A stretch of 51,750 nt of DNA, from contig NZ_KB908060.1 of assembly GCF_000382325.1 (NCBI RefSeq), positions 2,501-54,250 of the forward strand, given 5' to 3'. How positions within the stretch are numbered: the first letter of the stretch is position 1; each line of letters starts with the position of its first letter. The translations under genes were made by a program, and so were the position numbers. This stretch comes from Woodsholea maritima DSM 17123. Lineage in GTDB: Bacteria > Pseudomonadota > Alphaproteobacteria > Caulobacterales > Maricaulaceae. This document shows positions 19,231 to 29,286 of this stretch, one piece after another. The notes beneath the pieces were generated by a model, which saw only the letters and a program-made list of their open reading frames with translations, was not told the DNA's origin and did not search any database.

Positions 19231-21765
19231 ATGTCGCGTTTAGCCTCTAAGTGGCAATTGACACTCGCCACATCGGCCCTGGCACTGACGGGGGTCACTC
19301 TGCCTGCGGTTGCGCAAGACGCGCCCGAACGGCGCACGATTGAAGTCATCACGGTGACCGCTCAGCAGCGTGAAGAAAGCTTGCAGGATGTGCCGCTTTC
19401 CATGGCTGCCTATGATGAAGTCGCTTTGAAAAATGCCGGTGTGAAAGACATCAAAGACCTGATGAGTTTGGCTCCGGGTTTGATGGTGACCTCAACCCAA
19501 TCCGAGACCATTACGACGGCACGTATCCGCGGTATCGGGACCGTGGGCGATAACTTTGGTCTAGAAAGCTCGGTTGGCGTGTATATCGACGGGGTCTTCC
19601 GCTCACGCAATGGTGTGTCCTTTCAGGACATTGGCGAGATTGCCGGTATCGAGGTCTTGCGTGGTCCTCAAGGCACGCTATTTGGTAAAAATACCTCTGC
19701 GGGCGTTTTGAATATTTCGACCGTCGCACCGGATATGGATGAGTTTGGCGGTCATTTGGAAGGTACGTTCGGGGATTATGGCTATCGCCGTATCAGTGGC
19801 GGCATTACGGGGCCGATTGTTGAAGATCAGCTGGCCTTCCGCCTGTTTGCCGTGAAGGGCGATCGCGACGGCTATATGGATCTGGTGGTCGATGACGGTA
19901 GCTCTACAACCGTTCAGGATTCTGAGACCCAGGATTATTATTCTATTCGCGGGCAACTTCTATGGACCCCGAATGACCAGGTCTCAGGGCGGATCATTGC
20001 CGATTATTCTAACCGCGATGAAATGTGCTGTTCGGCTGTTCAGTGGGATTACACCGCTGCGGCGGCGGCCTTTGTCAATTCCGTGGGTGGCCAGGCGGCT
20101 TTTCCTGCTGATCCAGATGCCCGTATCGGCTTCTCAAATCGCCCCTTTGTTCAGGATATCCAAGACTGGGGTATTTCGGGCGAGTTCGATTTCGAGCTGG
20201 GTTTCGGAACGCTGACCTCGGTTACTGCGTTTAGAAATTGGGAAAACTCACGCTCGCAAGATATTGATTATTCCAGCGCAGATCTGGCTTACCGCGATGT
20301 TGATAACAACTATACCGATCTTGACCGCTTTAGTCAGGAATTCCGCCTGCAGGGCGTTAATGGCAAGCTCGATTGGTTAATCGGCGGCTTTTTCTCTAGG
20401 GAAGACTTGAAGCTGTCGGATGGCATTCGCTTTGGTGCCGATTGGGAGCCTTATTTGGGCCGCTTATTGACCGCCGGCACTGTTCCGCCGCTGGGCACGC
20501 CCGCTGGGGTTTCAGCAACGATTTCTAATGTGACCTTTGGCGGTGTCAATATTCCTCCTGGTTTCGCTATTCCGGGCGGAACTGGCGTCAATCAGGATAA
20601 TTATGATCAAAGCGCGACCTCTTGGGCGATCTTTACCCATAACTCCTACGCATTGACCGAGCGTCTGACCTTAACTGCGGGCCTTCGTTATACTCATGAG
20701 AAAAAAGAGCTTGAGGCTGATTTCTCAACGACATCTCCGCTGGGCTGTGGCGCTCTGGAGCAGGCCTTTGGCTATGATCCTGTGGCGGGCTTTGTCGCGG
20801 CAGCGACCCAAGCGAATGCGCCTGACGCGACGATTGCAGGCGGGGCGCGGGCCATCGGCTTGATTTGTCTGCCGTATGCACGCTCCGGTCTGGATAGCAC
20901 TGGTTATGATCAGTCGCGCACCGACAAGGAAGTCTCCGGTACGATCCGCCTGGATTATCAGTTTAATGATGATGTTATGGGCTATGCCGGTTTCTCGCGC
21001 GGTTTCAAAGCGGGCGGGTTCAACCTTGATCGTCAGTTCAATGGTACGGTGACGGCAACAGGGATCCAAGATGTCAATTCTGGTTTCGCGCCAGAGATTG
21101 TCGATGCCTATGAGATCGGCTTTAAATCTCAGCTCTTTGATGATGTGGTGCGTTTGAACGCGAACCTCTTCTATCAAACCATTGATGACTTCCAGCTCAA
21201 CAGCTTTACCGGCACTGCCTTTGTGGTTGAATCGATTGAAGAGATTAAATCCAAAGGTTTAGAGCTCGACTTCTACTACCTGCCTCCGATTGATGGGTTG
21301 GAATTCACAGGGGGTTATGCCTATGTTGATGCTCAGTATGGGGATAATATCACCAATACTGGCCTTGCTGGCAAAACGATTTCTTTGAGCCCAGAGAATT
21401 TCTTCACCTTGGCCATGACCTATGAGCGTGAAATTTTTGATGGTTATTATGGTCTGTTTTCGGTGGATGGACGCTGGGTAACGGACTATAATACCGGTTC
21501 AGATCTGGATCCTGAAAAAGCGCAAGACGGGTTCGGCATGATCAATGCGCGTCTGGGTTTATCACGTGAGGATCAAGCCTGGTCGATTGAGCTTTGGGGT
21601 AAAAACCTGACCGATGAGACTTATGCTCAGGTGGCCTTTGATGCGTTCGGCCAGGGGAGCCGCGCCGGTGATGGCAGCTCAAACGGGGCGCGCTCAACCG
21701 CATCTTATGCGGCCTTCTTGGGGGCTCCACGCACTTGGGGTGTGACTTTGCGCACAGAGTGGTAG
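19231..21765 (+). CDS. TonB-dependent outer-membrane receptor
   Basis: An 844-residue outer-membrane transporter. Signal peptide about 1-28 (cut after AVAQ), TonB box (VITVTAQ, about 38-44), plug domain (about 50-165, with VGVYIDGVFRSR and IEVLRGPQGTLFGKNTSAGVLNI), then a 22-strand barrel ending in the aromatic TLRTEW. It belongs to the broad group used by marine Caulobacterales and sphingomonads for sugars, peptides or siderophores; the ligand is not evident. GGGAGGAG lies seven bases before the ATG. A strong terminator follows. Confidence 0.95.
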   Translation: MSRLASKWQLTLATSALALTGVTLPAVAQDAPERRTIEVITVTAQQREESLQDVPLSMAAYDEVALKNAGVKDIKDLMSLAPGLMVTSTQSETITTARIRGIGTVGDNFGLESSVGVYIDGVFRSRNGVSFQDIGEIAGIEVLRGPQGTLFGKNTSAGVLNISTVAPDMDEFGGHLEGTFGDYGYRRISGGITGPIVEDQLAFRLFAVKGDRDGYMDLVVDDGSSTTVQDSETQDYYSIRGQLLWTPNDQVSGRIIADYSNRDEMCCSAVQWDYTAAAAAFVNSVGGQAAFPADPDARIGFSNRPFVQDIQDWGISGEFDFELGFGTLTSVTAFRNWENSRSQDIDYSSADLAYRDVDNNYTDLDRFSQEFRLQGVNGKLDWLIGGFFSREDLKLSDGIRFGADWEPYLGRLLTAGTVPPLGTPAGVSATISNVTFGGVNIPPGFAIPGGTGVNQDNYDQSATSWAIFTHNSYALTERLTLTAGLRYTHEKKELEADFSTTSPLGCGALEQAFGYDPVAGFVAAATQANAPDATIAGGARAIGLICLPYARSGLDSTGYDQSRTDKEVSGTIRLDYQFNDDVMGYAGFSRGFKAGGFNLDRQFNGTVTATGIQDVNSGFAPEIVDAYEIGFKSQLFDDVVRLNANLFYQTIDDFQLNSFTGTAFVVESIEEIKSKGLELDFYYLPPIDGLEFTGGYAYVDAQYGDNITNTGLAGKTISLSPENFFTLAMTYEREIFDGYYGLFSVDGRWVTDYNTGSDLDPEKAQDGFGMINARLGLSREDQAWSIELWGKNLTDETYAQVAFDAFGQGSRAGDGSSNGARSTASYAAFLGAPRTWGVTLRTEW

Positions 21766-21818
21766 TGCGCCAACCGTCTTGACCAAGCGCGCAAGATAGC
21801 GCGTCCAGTCAGGGAGGA

Positions 21819-21857
21819 GACAAGGGCTGAAGCATCGCTTCAGCCCTTGTTGTTTTG
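21819..21857 (+). terminator. terminator after the TonB receptor gene
   Basis: ACAAGGGCTGAAGC-at-CGCTTCAGCCCTTGT hairpin followed by TGTTTT, 55 bases after the stop. On the minus strand it could also serve the DUF1289 gene. Confidence 0.88.
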
Positions 21858-21901
21858 ATGCGGAAGATATGTTTTAAGGGGGAAGTGGATTTTAAGTCTT
21901 G

Positions 21902-22096
21902 TTAACTGCGTTTACGCGCGGCTTCATAGTCGGCGCGTCTAGCATCGAACACAGGGCGCAGGCGCTCGCGCTCGGCGGGGCTCATCTTGGTCCAGCGCCC
22001 TAATTCTTCTAAGGTTCGAAAACAGCCCACACAGATCTGCTTGTCGGGATCGACAAAGCAGACTTGTATACACGGGCTCCAAATCGGTTCGGTCAT
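21902..22096 (-). CDS. DUF1289 small cysteine-motif protein
   Basis: A 64-residue protein of the DUF1289 family, common in Proteobacteria and of unknown function. Four cysteines in the family pattern are seen (Cys9, Cys13, Cys22, Cys25: SPCIQVCF and ICVGCFRT), probably binding a metal or Fe-S centre, followed by the typical EELGRWTKMSPAER block. Divergent from the nucleoside transporter gene, whose start lies 132 bases away. Confidence 0.9.
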   Translation of the reverse strand: MTEPIWSPCIQVCFVDPDKQICVGCFRTLEELGRWTKMSPAERERLRPVFDARRADYEAARKRS

Positions 22097-22228
22097 AGGA
22101 TGAAAATGGCCGGACTTGCGCGCAGGTGCAATCTAGACATTCACATCGCAATCAGTAGGGTGCGCGCTTTCGACTTTATAAAACCGAGCCCCACGCGTGG
22201 GCCGGTCCATGAAAAGGGCAGGGGTGGC

Positions 22229-23509
22229 ATGGAAGATCTGGGCCTTCAATTGCGCAGTCTGATCGGTGTGTTTGCGTTTATCGCCATTGGCTGGGCATTT
22301 GGCCCCAGAAAATCTGTCCCCATCGCTTTGATCCTGGGCGCGGTGGCGACCCAGTTTGTGATTGCGGTCCTGCTTTATAGTTTTGAGCCGACGCGCGCCT
22401 TCCTCGCCTCTTTGACGCGCGTGGTTGAAGTGCTCCAGCAGGCGACCTCGCAAGGCACCAGCCTGGTGTTCGGCTATCTGGGCGGGGGCGAATCGCCCTT
22501 CGTCATCAACCCTGAATCCGATGGCTCCACCTTCACCTTCGCCTTCCAGGCGCTGCCCATGGTGATCGTGCTCTCGGCCCTGTCGGCGGTGTTGTGGCGC
22601 TGGCGGATTTTGGAATTTGCGGTGCGCGGCTTTGCCTTCATCTTCCGCAAAGTCTTGAACTTGTCTGGTGCGGCCTCGCTGGGGGCGGCGGCGAATATCT
22701 TTTTGGGCATGACCGAAAGCCCGGTTCTGATCCGTCCGCGCCTGCCCTCCATCTCTAAATCAGATCTGTTCTTGATCATGACCGTGGGCTTTTCCACCGT
22801 CGCCGGATCGGTGATGGCGATCTATGTCTCGCAATTGAAAGACGTTTTGGACAATGCGGCGGGCCATATCCTGACAGCTTCGCTGATCTCGGTACCGGCC
22901 GCCGTCGTGTTGGCGCGCGTCATGCACCCTCAAGATGGCGAGGTTGCCGCGCATGGCAAAGAGCCCATCCCGCAGGATTTATACCACTCCACCATGGATG
23001 CGCTGACCACCGGGGTCAGCGATGGTGTGAAGCTGTTCGTCAATATCATCGCCATGCTGATCGCCTTCACCGCGATCATGACCTTGGTCAATATCATTAT
23101 GGGCATGTTCCCTGATGTGATGGGGGAGCCGATTTCCGTTCAGCGTGTGCTGGGCCTGATCTTCTCACCGCTTGTATGGCTTGCTGGCGTCTCCTGGGAA
23201 GATGCGCAGCTGGCCGGCGGGGTTATGGGGCTGAAAACCGCCCTCAATGAGATTATCGCCTATGATAATCTGGCCCAGGTCAGTGATCAGCTCAGCCCGC
23301 GTACGCGCCTGATCATGACCTATGCGGTGTGTGGCTTTGCCAATTTTGCCAGTATCGGGATTTTGATCGGGGGCTTGGTGGCGGTTGCGCCCTCGCGCCG
23401 GGAAGATGTTCTGAACCTGGCCCCGCGCGCCTTGATCTCGGGCACCTTGGCGACCTTGATGACCGGGGCCGTGGTGGGTGCTCTGCCGGGCAGCTTGTTC
23501 GGGCTTTAG
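22229..23509 (+). CDS. concentrative nucleoside transporter (CNT/NupC family)
   Basis: A 426-residue inner-membrane symporter with about ten to twelve hydrophobic segments. The CNT core is recognisable: GGGESPFVINP (near 89-98, before the first hairpin), SLGAAANIFLGMTESPVLIRPRLPSI (in the centre), FSTVAGSVMAIY, and the C-terminal GFANFASIGILIGGL. It imports nucleosides with H+ or Na+. The ATG at 22229 was chosen because AGGGG precedes it and the hydrophobic part begins at once; the frame runs back to 22064, which would overlap the divergent DUF1289 gene. Confidence 0.92.
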   Translation: MEDLGLQLRSLIGVFAFIAIGWAFGPRKSVPIALILGAVATQFVIAVLLYSFEPTRAFLASLTRVVEVLQQATSQGTSLVFGYLGGGESPFVINPESDGSTFTFAFQALPMVIVLSALSAVLWRWRILEFAVRGFAFIFRKVLNLSGAASLGAAANIFLGMTESPVLIRPRLPSISKSDLFLIMTVGFSTVAGSVMAIYVSQLKDVLDNAAGHILTASLISVPAAVVLARVMHPQDGEVAAHGKEPIPQDLYHSTMDALTTGVSDGVKLFVNIIAMLIAFTAIMTLVNIIMGMFPDVMGEPISVQRVLGLIFSPLVWLAGVSWEDAQLAGGVMGLKTALNEIIAYDNLAQVSDQLSPRTRLIMTYAVCGFANFASIGILIGGLVAVAPSRREDVLNLAPRALISGTLATLMTGAVVGALPGSLFGL

Positions 23510-23518
23510 GGCTACGCC

Positions 23519-23631
23519 TGTCATGCCAGACGTGATCTGGCAGCCATGCCGTGAGCTTGACGATTATTCTGCGCGCCCAGCCCTTTGCACAACCCTTCCG
23601 GCATGGACCCCAAATCAAGTTTGGGGTGACA
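23519..23631. repeat. dispersed palindromic repeat, family A, copy 1 (113 bp)
   Basis: This element has the same length as 49755-49867. Bases 1-52 differ at only three places and the last 30 at about one to three, while the middle (about 53-80) is unrelated. Ends are TGTCA/TGACA. Each end carries a hairpin: GCCAGA-cgtga-TCTGGC and CCCCAAA-tcaag-TTTGGGG. It sits ten bases after the CNT gene, in an intergenic place typical of REP/RPE-like elements. It could act as a weak terminator or mRNA stabiliser. Confidence 0.8.
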
Positions 23632-23675
23632 TGAAGAGGAAGGCTTTGCGCACCTCGTCTTTAAAGGCCTAAGTC

Positions 23676-24398
23676 CTAATCTCCGCGCTTGGGCCAGAGC
23701 TTAGTACGAAGCCAGCCCAGGGTGGAATTGCCGCGTAAGTTGTCGCGATAGGCTTGGTCCATGAAGCGATCAAGCCCGTCCATATCGCCCATGAAGTCCA
23801 TGCGGGTCTTGAACGGTCCGTTAGGGTCAAGTGTTTTGATGACGCGCTGAGGTGATCCAGCCACCACCGCATAGGCCGGGACATCTTTGGTGATGACGCT
23901 GCGCGCGCCGATCACCGCATGATCACCGATGGTAACGCCTTTGCCGATAAAGGCCCCATCGCCAATCCAAACATTGTGCCCGATTTTGACCGGCTTAAAG
24001 GGTGGGGCCGGATCAACGCGGTTATAGAGACCATGCCAGTCGCAATCGGTGATCGTGACGGCCTTGGCCAGCAGGGCACCATCGCCGATCTCAATCGCAC
24101 CCGCCGCTAAGATTCGCACCCCGCCGGCAAAGAAGCAGCTATCGCCGACCCTGATATGGGCGTCGCGCTCTGGCGGGGCCCAGAGGGTAAAGCTGACCGG
24201 TTGATCACGGCGTGACACGATGTGAACGCCTTGCCCCACATGGATATTAGGCCCGAAAATTTCGATATTCCACGGCCGCACCATTTTGGCCTTTGGCCCG
24301 ATGCTGTCGAAATGGGGATGCACGAAATGGCGCGCCCAGGCGTTTTCAAAGCTTTCCCAAGCGCTGTGCATCCAGTAGGGACGATGGTCTTTTCTCAT
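23676..24398 (-). CDS. hexapeptide-repeat acyltransferase
   Basis: A 240-residue left-handed beta-helix protein of the LpxA-like acetyltransferase group (maltose/galactoside O-acetyltransferase-like). Hexapeptide turns run from about residue 45 to 200 (IHVGQG, IRVGDS, IEIGDG, VKIGHNVWIGDGAFIGKGVTIGDHAVIGARSVITKDVPA), with a likely catalytic His in the DCDWHGLYNR segment. It would move an acetyl or acyl group to a sugar or lipid; the acceptor is unknown. The ATG at 24398 fits the family start (RKDHRPYWM); the frame continues to 24443 into the divergent gene. No clear ribosome site. Confidence 0.87.
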   Translation of the reverse strand: MRKDHRPYWMHSAWESFENAWARHFVHPHFDSIGPKAKMVRPWNIEIFGPNIHVGQGVHIVSRRDQPVSFTLWAPPERDAHIRVGDSCFFAGGVRILAAGAIEIGDGALLAKAVTITDCDWHGLYNRVDPAPPFKPVKIGHNVWIGDGAFIGKGVTIGDHAVIGARSVITKDVPAYAVVAGSPQRVIKTLDPNGPFKTRMDFMGDMDGLDRFMDQAYRDNLRGNSTLGWLRTKLWPKRGD

Positions 24399-24420
24399 GG
24401 ATATGCGTATAAGCCCTAGA

Positions 24421-24756
24421 ATGACAGAACACGACCCTTCCAACGAAAGCCCGCAGCATGTTGACCCTATCGAGACGGCGATTCTCGATCTGGTGCGTCA
24501 ATGCCCTGCAGATAAATCCATTGACCCGGCTGAGGCCGCCAAGCTGGCCTATCCCGGTGATTGGCAAGGCCGCATGAAGGCCGTCAAGGCCATGGCCGTC
24601 GGTCTGGCGCGTAAAGGCCAGATTTCGATCCTGCGCAAAGGAAAGCCGGTTGATCCCAACACCTTCAAGGGTGTGTATCGGATCAGCGCCCCGCGCGAAA
24701 TGCCCTTAGAAAGCTCTGAGGATGGATCTGGATCCGAAGACAGTCCAAACGCCTGA
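24421..24756 (+). CDS. DUF3253-family protein
   Basis: A 111-residue protein, with a winged-helix-like DUF3253 domain (about residues 15-85: ETAILDLVRQCPADKSIDPAEAAKL, DWQGRMKAVKAMAVGLARKGQISILRKGKPVDPNTFKGVYRI). The family is uncharacterised and may bind DNA. The C-terminus is acidic and Ser-rich. The ATG at 24421 is preferred; an in-frame ATG at 24397 shares its CATG with the divergent acyltransferase start. No ribosome site is seen for either. Its 3' end overlaps the next gene by 35 bases, so the two are probably translated together. Confidence 0.82.
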   Translation: MTEHDPSNESPQHVDPIETAILDLVRQCPADKSIDPAEAAKLAYPGDWQGRMKAVKAMAVGLARKGQISILRKGKPVDPNTFKGVYRISAPREMPLESSEDGSGSEDSPNA

Positions 24757-25342
24757 TTTCGAGGCGCTGAAGGCCGAGATCCGCGCGTGCCGCGTGTGTG
24801 AACCGGCCTTGGCCCATCCGGTGCGCCCTGTCGTGCGGGGTAATGCCACGGCGCGTATCCGCATCATTGGCCAGGCCCCGGGCACACGGGTTCAGGCCAG
24901 CGGCATACCTTTTGATGACCCTTCCGGGGATCGCCTGCGCGCCTGGATGGGGGTGGAGCGCGAGACCTTCTATGATGAAGATCTGATCGCAATTACGCCG
25001 ATGGGCTTTTGCTTTCCCGGCCTGGATGCCAAAGGTGGGGATTTACCGCCGCGTAAGGAATGCGCGCCGTTGTGGCAGACCCGCTCTACCCAGGCGCTGC
25101 CCCATGTCCGGTTAACGCTGTTGATTGGGCAATATGCCCAGCGCTTCTATCTAAAAAAAGCAGTCGCCAAAACACTCACCCAAACCGTGTTGCAGTGGCG
25201 AAATTACGCGCCTGACACCTTTGTGCTGCCCCATCCCTCATGGCGTAACAATGCCTGGATAAAGAAGAATCCCTGGTTTAGCGAAGAGCTTCTACCGCAC
25301 TTGCGTCTTCGCATATGCAACATTATACAATATAAGGGCTAA
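24722..25342 (+). CDS. uracil-DNA-glycosylase-family protein with Fe-S cysteines
   Basis: A 206-residue protein of the UDG superfamily, closest in motifs to family-4-like members. Motif 1 is GQAPGTRVQASGIPFDDPSG (50-69), the C-terminal motif is HPSWRNNAW (172-180), where many relatives have HPSPRN. Cysteines at 23, 26, 99 and 116 match the Cx2C...Cx16C spacing of Fe-S UDGs. It may remove uracil or a related base from DNA; this particular subfamily is little characterised. Overlaps the DUF3253 gene by 35 bases in another frame, pointing to coupled translation. No terminator is seen after it. Confidence 0.85.
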   Translation: MDLDPKTVQTPDFEALKAEIRACRVCEPALAHPVRPVVRGNATARIRIIGQAPGTRVQASGIPFDDPSGDRLRAWMGVERETFYDEDLIAITPMGFCFPGLDAKGGDLPPRKECAPLWQTRSTQALPHVRLTLLIGQYAQRFYLKKAVAKTLTQTVLQWRNYAPDTFVLPHPSWRNNAWIKKNPWFSEELLPHLRLRICNIIQYKG

Positions 25343-25496
25343 ACTTCGACAATTGTTGAGTTTTCTTAACCTTGCGCGCCCTTTCAAAGGGGAGTATGGA
25401 CCCCCTCGACGCCGTGTCGGCGATCCGGTTCAACGGTGCATAATGACACCGGTCAAATCCGTACACACTCACAGAGCAGCTTAAAGGATACCTCGC

Positions 25497-26561
25497 ATGA
25501 GCTTGTTCGAGCACCCCTCGTTCGACAATCACGAGAAAGTACTCTTCGCCACCGACAAAGCCTCTGGTTTGAAAGCCATCTTGGCTGTTCACTCCACCGC
25601 GCGCGGCCCCGCGGTTGGCGGATGCCGGATGTGGACTTATGAAAACTCCAACGCGGCCCTGACCGATGTTCTGCGTCTGTCTCAGGGCATGAGCTATAAA
25701 AACGTGATGGCGGATCTGCCGATCGGCGGCGGTAAAACCGTGATCATGCGCCCGGAAGGTGATTTTGACCGCGAAGCCCTGTTCGAAGCTTTGGGCAATG
25801 CCCTGGAAGCGTTGAACGGCAATTACATGACCGCTGAAGATGTGGGCGTATCAACCGCTGACATCATGATGGCGCGCCGCGTCACCAACCATGTGGTGGG
25901 CCTGGAAGGCGGTACGGGTGATCCTTCACCGGTGACGGCCAAGGGTGTGTATCTGGGGCTTCTCGAAGGGGCTGCGCGCGGCCTTGGTAAAGACGATCTC
26001 AATGGCGTTCGTATCGCCGTTCAGGGCGCAACCGGCCATGTTGGCGCGTATCTGTGCGAGCATTTGGCACAGGCGGGCGCGGATCTGTTGGTCAGCGATA
26101 TCAATGAGCCTGCCCTGCAAGAGCTGGCGAAAAAATACGACGCTAAAATCATCCACAAGGATGAGATTTATGGTGTTGAAGCCGACATCTTCGCGCCTTG
26201 TGCTTTGGGTGCGATCATCAATCCCAACACGATTGACCAATTGAAGGTCAAAGTCGTGGCCGGTGCGGCGAACAACCAGCTCTCTACCCCCGATATGGGT
26301 GTTGAGCTGCAAAAACGCGGCATTGTTTATGTTCCAGATTATGTTCTGAACGCCGGGGGTATCATCAATGTGATGGGTGATATTGATCCGAAATTCAACG
26401 CGCAATGGGTTGAAGGCAAGCTGGTCACCTTGAAGGCAACCGTGGCTGAGATCCTGGACAAAGCCGCCTCTGAGGCGCGTCCATCGAACTTGATCGCGGA
26501 CGAGCTGGCGCGCGGACGTATTGAAGAAGCCCGCCAAGCCAAATTGGCTGCTGCGGCTTAA
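25497..26561 (+). CDS. ldh: leucine dehydrogenase-type amino-acid dehydrogenase
   Basis: A 354-residue NAD-dependent enzyme of the Glu/Leu/Phe/Val dehydrogenase family. Active residues sit at the same numbers as in Bacillus leucine dehydrogenase: GGCRMW (41-46), Lys68 (GMSYKN), Lys80 (IGGGKTV) and Asp115 (TAEDVG). The Rossmann loop reads QGATGHVG (177-184) instead of the usual GLGxVG, which is slightly odd. It would interconvert leucine/valine/isoleucine and their 2-oxo acids, feeding branched-chain catabolism. AAAGGA precedes the ATG. The 154-base upstream gap contains small dyads (for example CGCCG-tgt-CGGCG, 25410-25422) of unknown meaning. Confidence 0.88.
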   Translation: MSLFEHPSFDNHEKVLFATDKASGLKAILAVHSTARGPAVGGCRMWTYENSNAALTDVLRLSQGMSYKNVMADLPIGGGKTVIMRPEGDFDREALFEALGNALEALNGNYMTAEDVGVSTADIMMARRVTNHVVGLEGGTGDPSPVTAKGVYLGLLEGAARGLGKDDLNGVRIAVQGATGHVGAYLCEHLAQAGADLLVSDINEPALQELAKKYDAKIIHKDEIYGVEADIFAPCALGAIINPNTIDQLKVKVVAGAANNQLSTPDMGVELQKRGIVYVPDYVLNAGGIINVMGDIDPKFNAQWVEGKLVTLKATVAEILDKAASEARPSNLIADELARGRIEEARQAKLAAAA

Positions 26562-26570
26562 GACTTTTGT

Positions 26571-26587
26571 GCTGGGCTAGCCTTTGG

Positions 26588-26597
<10 letters not shown>
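26571..26597. terminator. hairpin between convergent leucine dehydrogenase and fbpC genes
   Basis: GCTGGGCTAGCC (26571-26582) and GGCTAGTCCGGC (26586-26597) pair into a stem that overlaps the fbpC stop codon. There is no clear T-run, so a terminator role is only probable. Confidence 0.35.
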
Positions 26598-27633
<1,036 letters not shown>

Positions 27634-27637
<4 letters not shown>

Positions 27638-29286
27638 GACTGTACGCGTCCTGAATTATCAAGGCCGGAAGGGGTTTTATGGCGCGCCACCATGGTGCGC
27701 GCGATCCAGATCATAGGAATAAGGGCAAGCAAAACCAGACACAGCGAAGGCAGCGCGGCTTCGCCCAGGCGCTCGTCCGAGGCATAATTATGCGCCGTAA
27801 TCGCCAAGGTTTGAAAGTTGAAAGGCCGTAGGATCATGGTGGCGGGTAGCTCTTTCAACACCTCAACGAAGACGAGGAGGCCGGAAAGGATGGTGCCCGA
27901 AGAGATCAGTGGCCAGTGGATTTTACGCACCACATCCAGCGGGCTGGCCCCCAGCGTGCGCGCCGCACCATCCAGGCTGGGTGTGACCCGGCTGAGCGCG
28001 CTTTCTGATGGGCCAATCGCAGCGGCGGCAAAGCGCGAGAGATAAGCAAATAACAAGGCGAAAACGCCACTCGTCAACAATAGGGGGAAGGGCGATCCGG
28101 TATTGAGATGCCAGAAGCCATCCAGGCCCATCTGTACGCCGGAAAGGATGATCATCACCCCAACGGCGGCGACGGCACCGGGTACGGCATAGCCCAGCCC
28201 CGCCAGGCGCGCAGCAAAGACGGCGAGCGGCTTTTTACTGCGTAGGGCATAGGCGGCGGCCAGGCCGAAGGCGGCCGCGATCAATCCGGCTAAACCAGCA
28301 AGCATCAAGGAATTGAATGCAGACTCAATAAGGTGAGTGTGCGTGTGGGTATTGAGGGCACGCCAGCCAAATCGCCCTAAGGGCAGGATGAGCGCCAAGA
28401 CCAGCGGCAAGGCGCAAAGCGCGCTGACCAGCCAAGCTTTCGGCCCGCCTAAGGTGACGGGTCGCGCCGGGCGGGTATGGCCCGCGGGATTGGTCATCCG
28501 CGCGCGCGCGCGTTGCTGGCGTTCAAAGGCGAAAATGATGAAGGTGATGGAGACGAGGAGCAGGGCGATCCGCGCGGCATCAGGGGTTGAGCCTTCTCCG
28601 GCCCAGGCGCGCATCAAACCCACCGATAGTGTGGGCGCGCCTAAATGGACAACCGCGCCATAATCGGCGAGCGATTCCATAATCACCAGGGCCAAGCCCG
28701 CCGCAATCGCGGGGCGCGCCATGGGCAGGGCCGCGCGCCAAAATGCGCCCAGGGGGGAACATCCCAAAGTGCGCGCTGCTTCATAAGCATCGACCGATTG
28801 ACCAGAAAAGGTTTCGCGCGCCAGAAGATAGACATAGGGATAGAGGGTGAAGCCAAAGATCAGGCCCGCGCCAATCGGGCCGTTCACAGTCGGCAAAAAC
28901 CCTAACGGACCGCCCGCCTGGGTGAGATCATACCAGGCATAAGCCGCGCCATAGGCCGGCATGGCCAGCGGCAGGGCCAGCCCCCATTCCAGCCAGCTGC
29001 ATCCAGGAAAGCGATAGCGCGCAATGCACCAAGCCGCCACCGCGCCGCCCATTCCTGCGGTGAGGGCGGCAAGCCCGCCAACAACTAACGTGTTGAGCAC
29101 ATAGCTCATCAAGCGGGTCTGGGCGATATGGATCAGATAATCGGTCCATGTGCCAAAAATCGCCAGACCCATCACCGCGATTAACGGCGCGCCGCAGACA
29201 AGCGCGCCTGTCACGGCGGGCCAGACGGGCACGCCGCGCAAGGCGGGTTTATGGCGTACAGGTAAAGTCAGTTCGTTTATGGCCAT
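27634..29286 (-). CDS. fbpB: ferric iron ABC transporter, fused two-domain permease
   Basis: A 550-residue inner-membrane permease of the FbpB/ThiP type, with two homologous halves of about six helices each. EAA-loop-like stretches are visible in each half (AYEAARTLGCSPLGAFWRAALP near 172-193 and LDGAARTLGASPLDVVRKIHWP near 435-456), where FbpC would dock. Starts inside the last codons of fbpA (10-base overlap) and ends in the fbpC start, so translation is coupled. Confidence 0.93.
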
